Below the pieces are notes generated by a model. The model was given only the letters and a program-made list of their open reading frames with translations. It searched no databases and was not told where the DNA came from. A stretch of 64,000 nt of DNA from positions 28,387,173 to 28,451,172 of the forward strand of contig NC_092693.1 of NCBI RefSeq assembly GCF_964275005.1. Reading direction: 5' to 3'. The translations under genes were made by a program, and so were the position numbers. The DNA comes from Diadema setosum. Taxonomy: Eukaryota > Echinodermata > Echinoidea > Diadematoida > Diadematidae. This document shows, one piece after another, positions 60,979 to 64,000 of this stretch; the first letter of the stretch is position 1; the number at the start of each line of letters is the position of its first letter.

Positions 60979-61262
60979 TTAGAAATGTCATTGGGGCAAC
61001 TGGACGGTATGCCTCTGTCATAAATGTAGTCAATGATTCTCCAAATATGTCTACTAGAGTATCTCTTCACGATGCGAGTTGACATTTTCATATAATTGGC
61101 AAGAAAAATAAAATGACAAGTTTGTCACAAGTTTTTGACTGTTTACTTCCCTTCAACTAGGCTTACTTAGGATAGATGGCTAAATTGTTTAAGAGAGCAG
61201 GAACAGTATTCAGGGATTTGTGCACTTTCATTTGACCTTTTACCCTTGCCCTTAACCTCATT
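60979..61262. repeat. TGCCTCCGCC-family repeat, diverged 5' fragment
   Basis: TTAGAAATGTCATTGGGGCA, GGTATGCCTCTGTCATAAATG and ATGACAAGTTTGTCACAA match the left part of the family with many differences, so it is an old copy. Confidence 0.6.
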
Positions 61263-61533
61263 GCCCACAATTATTCAAATAATCATGAATAACATCCATT
61301 ATTTCATGACAATACTTTGACATATTTTCAAACTAGAACTATCACTGGATGTGACTAATACCCCCATAGCTTCACCTAAAACCGAGTGACTTAGCTCATT
61401 CGAAATATTTTTCAATGTTCTTTAATGAAAAATGTTACCATGGCAATTGATGCACTGTTCAACATTAAATAAAGGTGTGTTTTCCTCATTATAGTATCAA
61501 TCACACGTGCCAAATCTCAATTCAAATGCTAAA

Positions 61534-63781
61534 CTAGAAATGTTGCTATTGCGACTGGTATGCCTCCGCCATAATGCATGGTTCCCCTAATAGGTCTACA
61601 TAGTACAATGTCTTGACAATGTGTGATGACAGTTTGAGTTTCACGCAATTAGCAAGATATTAAAATGACAGGTTTGTCAAAAATGCATTGAATGTTCACT
61701 TTCCTTGAATTGGGTTTATTTGGATGAATGGCTATACTGTCTAAGAGTGCAGGATTTGTACCCGACTTTTGACCCTTTTTTACGTTTAAAGAAGAAGTGT
61801 AGCACTTTCACTTGACCTCTTACCTTTTGGCAAGGAACTTCCAAGAGAATCTGTCTTTGGTAATACATGCATACACTAAGTTTCAAGAAAAAATCCTGCA
61901 GGCATTGCATAGATAAGAGGGAGAATTGACCTTGACCTTTGACCCCCTGACCTTTGACCCATGACCCCTAAATTCCCTAGATGATCACTGCCAGTCAGTA
62001 CATGCATATGTACTAAGTTCCATGAAGACACCTGTAAATATTTGAGAGATATGGAGAAACTAGAAATGTCGCTATGGCGACTGATGCCTCCGCCATAATG
62101 CATGATTCTCCCAATAGGCGTATAGTACAATGTCTTCACAATGTGTGATCCATGACAGTTTCACATAACTGGCAAAATATTGAAATGACAGGTTTGTCAG
62201 AAATGTCTTGAACTGGGTTTGCTTTAATTTTCTAAGAGTGCAGGTACACATATTTGAGGACTAATAATTGAGAATTTTTACTTGAATTCTGACAGACCTT
62301 TTTATAAGTTTATGCACTGAGTAATTTCCAAGGTATGAAGAAAGAGTGTAATGATGGTACAAAATGGATTATTATTATTATTTTTTTTTTTTTTTTTGGG
62401 GGGGGGGCATTGAAACCTGGCCTTTGACCCTTAACCTTTGACCTTTGACCTTCTGGCTGGAAATTTCCCAGAGAATCTCCATTAGGTAATGCATGTATTA
62501 ACTTTTGAAACTAATAATGCAAGCATTGCATATACTAGTATATGAGGGAAATAGTAAAATTTTGAGGAGTTGACCTTGACCTTTGACCCCTGACTATTGA
62601 CCCATGACCCCTAAATTCCCTAGAAAATTCCTGCCAGTCAGTACATGCATTGTACCAAGTTCCACGAAGATACATTGAACCATTTGCGAGAAAAGTGATA
62701 TTGCAACATTTTCACCTCACCTTTGACCTTTTGACCTTTGACCTTATGACATGAAACTCTCTCTGGAGAATCTTTACGCAGTAGTACATGTCCACACCAA
62801 GTTTCAAGAAAATACCTTTGGGCATTGCATAGATATGGGGGAAATTGCAACATTTGTAGCATTCGACCTTGACCTTTTGACCTTTGACCCCTTGCCAATG
62901 TCACTAAAATGTACTCAACTAATTGTCCCATCATACATCATCCTTGGACCAAGTTTGGTGAAAGCTGCTTCATCCAATTTTGAGTTATCACGTAAACAGA
63001 TAAATTTTAGGATTTGACCTTGATCTTTGACCTTTGACCTCTGTCCGATTTCTCTGAAAAACTAATCAAGTAATTGTCCCATCATACATCATCCTCCAAC
63101 AAAGTTTGGTGAAATTTGCTCCATCCAGTCTTAAGTTATCGCGTAAACGGATACGATTTCATGATTTGACCTTGACCTTTGACCTTTAGCCGATTTCACC
63201 CAAAATCTAATCAAATAATTGCCCCATCATACTTCATACTTGGACCAGGTTTGGTAAAATTCCAGTAAATATTACTCAAGTTATCGCATAAACGAAAGTG
63301 GACGGACGGACGGACGGACGTACGGACGGACAACCTGAAAACATAATGCCTCCGGCACCACTTCGTGGCGGAGGCATAAAAAGTGAAATTGTGATATTTT
63401 CACTTGTCCTTTGACCTCATGACCCAAAACTCTCTCTGGGGAATCTTTACTAGGTAGTTCATGTATACACTATGTTTCAAAAAAATACCTTCAGGCATTG
63501 CTTAGATATGGGGGAAATAGTGAGATTTTGAGCATTTGACCTTGACCTTTTGTCCTCAAGCATGTGCACCCAACAGTTGATAGGCACAACTTCGCCCACT
63601 CATACATACATATGCCAAGTTTCATTAGGATGCCTCAAACCATTTTTCAGTTATGCTGTCCACAAAATTAATTATGGACAGACGGAAGGATGGATGGAAG
63701 GACAGATGGACAGACGGACAGAAGGATGGACGGACAGCCCGAAAACACAATGCCTCCAGCGACACTTCGTGGCGGAGGCAT
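61534..63781. repeat. TGCCTCCGCC-family repeat, split by a younger copy
   Basis: The left part, 61534-62059, stops at ATATGGAGAAA. The right part resumes at 63378 with AAAAGTGAAATTGTGATATT and runs to the GGCGGAGGCAT end at 63781. The two join as in uninterrupted copies. Confidence 0.85.
62060..63377. repeat. TGCCTCCGCC-family repeat, full copy nested in the previous one
   Basis: It runs from CTAGAAATGTCGCTATGGCG to GGCGGAGGCAT. It is closely similar to the 25219 copy throughout the shared blocks. The join defines exact ends for the family and leaves only a short A-run as possible target duplication. Confidence 0.88.
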
Positions 63782-64000
63782 AAAAATAAGGGAGTTAGTA
63801 AAATCAACTAGTAATTACAAAATTATTTTTATTTCAAAAAACTATGTTACCATTGCAACACATTGTTCAACATTGATGAAAGATGAAGCATACCCATCTA
63901 CACAGCTGTCACATGAGTAAAATTTCCACTCACATGCTGAAAAACTAATGGAGTTTGCTCAATCCACAACTTTTTATTTTTCTTATTGAAAACAAGTGGT

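Noticed and set aside
1-64000. CACAGTG heptamers as recombination signals next to the RAG1-like copies
   Set aside because: CACAGTG occurs at scattered places (for example 31083, 36929, 51109) without an ACAAAAACC nonamer at 12 or 23 bases and not at element ends.

Overview
The window looks like intron-rich, AT-rich genomic DNA of a marine invertebrate, most likely a deuterostome such as an echinoderm. The grounds are GT-AG introns, a tRNA-derived SINE, LINE tails, many foldback MITEs and an interspersed family ending in a GGCGGAGGCAT hairpin. The species assignment is tentative. I found no intact ordinary host gene. Almost everything that can be identified is transposable-element DNA in nested layers.

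The main content is three degenerate plus-strand copies of one multi-exon gene family (about 7.6-13.3 kb, 19.3-44.5 kb and 45.6-56.3 kb). Its parts, read in order, match the layout of RAG1: an N-terminal Cys/His module (CRFCG ... FCHAC), a C3HC4 RING with a following Cys/His finger, a basic GGRP stretch, then a DDE-type core. The core has GGDKG for the first acid, FGDYEFL for the second, a CxxC exactly 19 residues after the second acid, HxxxxH, and GEQGGES for the third acid. The CxxC and HxxxxH spacings equal those I remember for mouse RAG1. The family therefore looks like a relative of RAG1/Transib, perhaps of the N-RAG-TP type of element that I recall from molluscs and other invertebrates. 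Copy 1 keeps the three acid codons but has several frame breaks. Copy 2 has the second Asp replaced by Asn and lacks its 3' half. Copy 3 has the first Asp replaced by Glu, lacks its 5' end and carries stops and a frameshift.

Copy 2 is split by a 20.2 kb PIF/Harbinger element (20138-40313) with a CTG target duplication. It sits in the last codons of the zinc-finger exon. This Harbinger carries a Myb/SANT-like gene on + and a HARBI1-like transposase on -, and its ends contain a repeated 16-base palindrome. It is swollen by a LINE fragment, a TGCCTCCGCC-family repeat, a pyrimidine-rich block, MITEs and two tandem arrays. A second, older Harbinger with the same convergent layout lies at about 1-6.2 kb.

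The rest (13.3-19.3, 46.1-53.6 and 56.3-64 kb) is gene-poor. It holds MITEs, a cysteine-rich open frame near 49.1 kb, and several copies of the TGCCTCCGCC family, one nested in another at 61.5-63.8 kb. That family is full of TGACCTTTGACCT blocks, which read as DR1 nuclear-receptor sites on the other strand.
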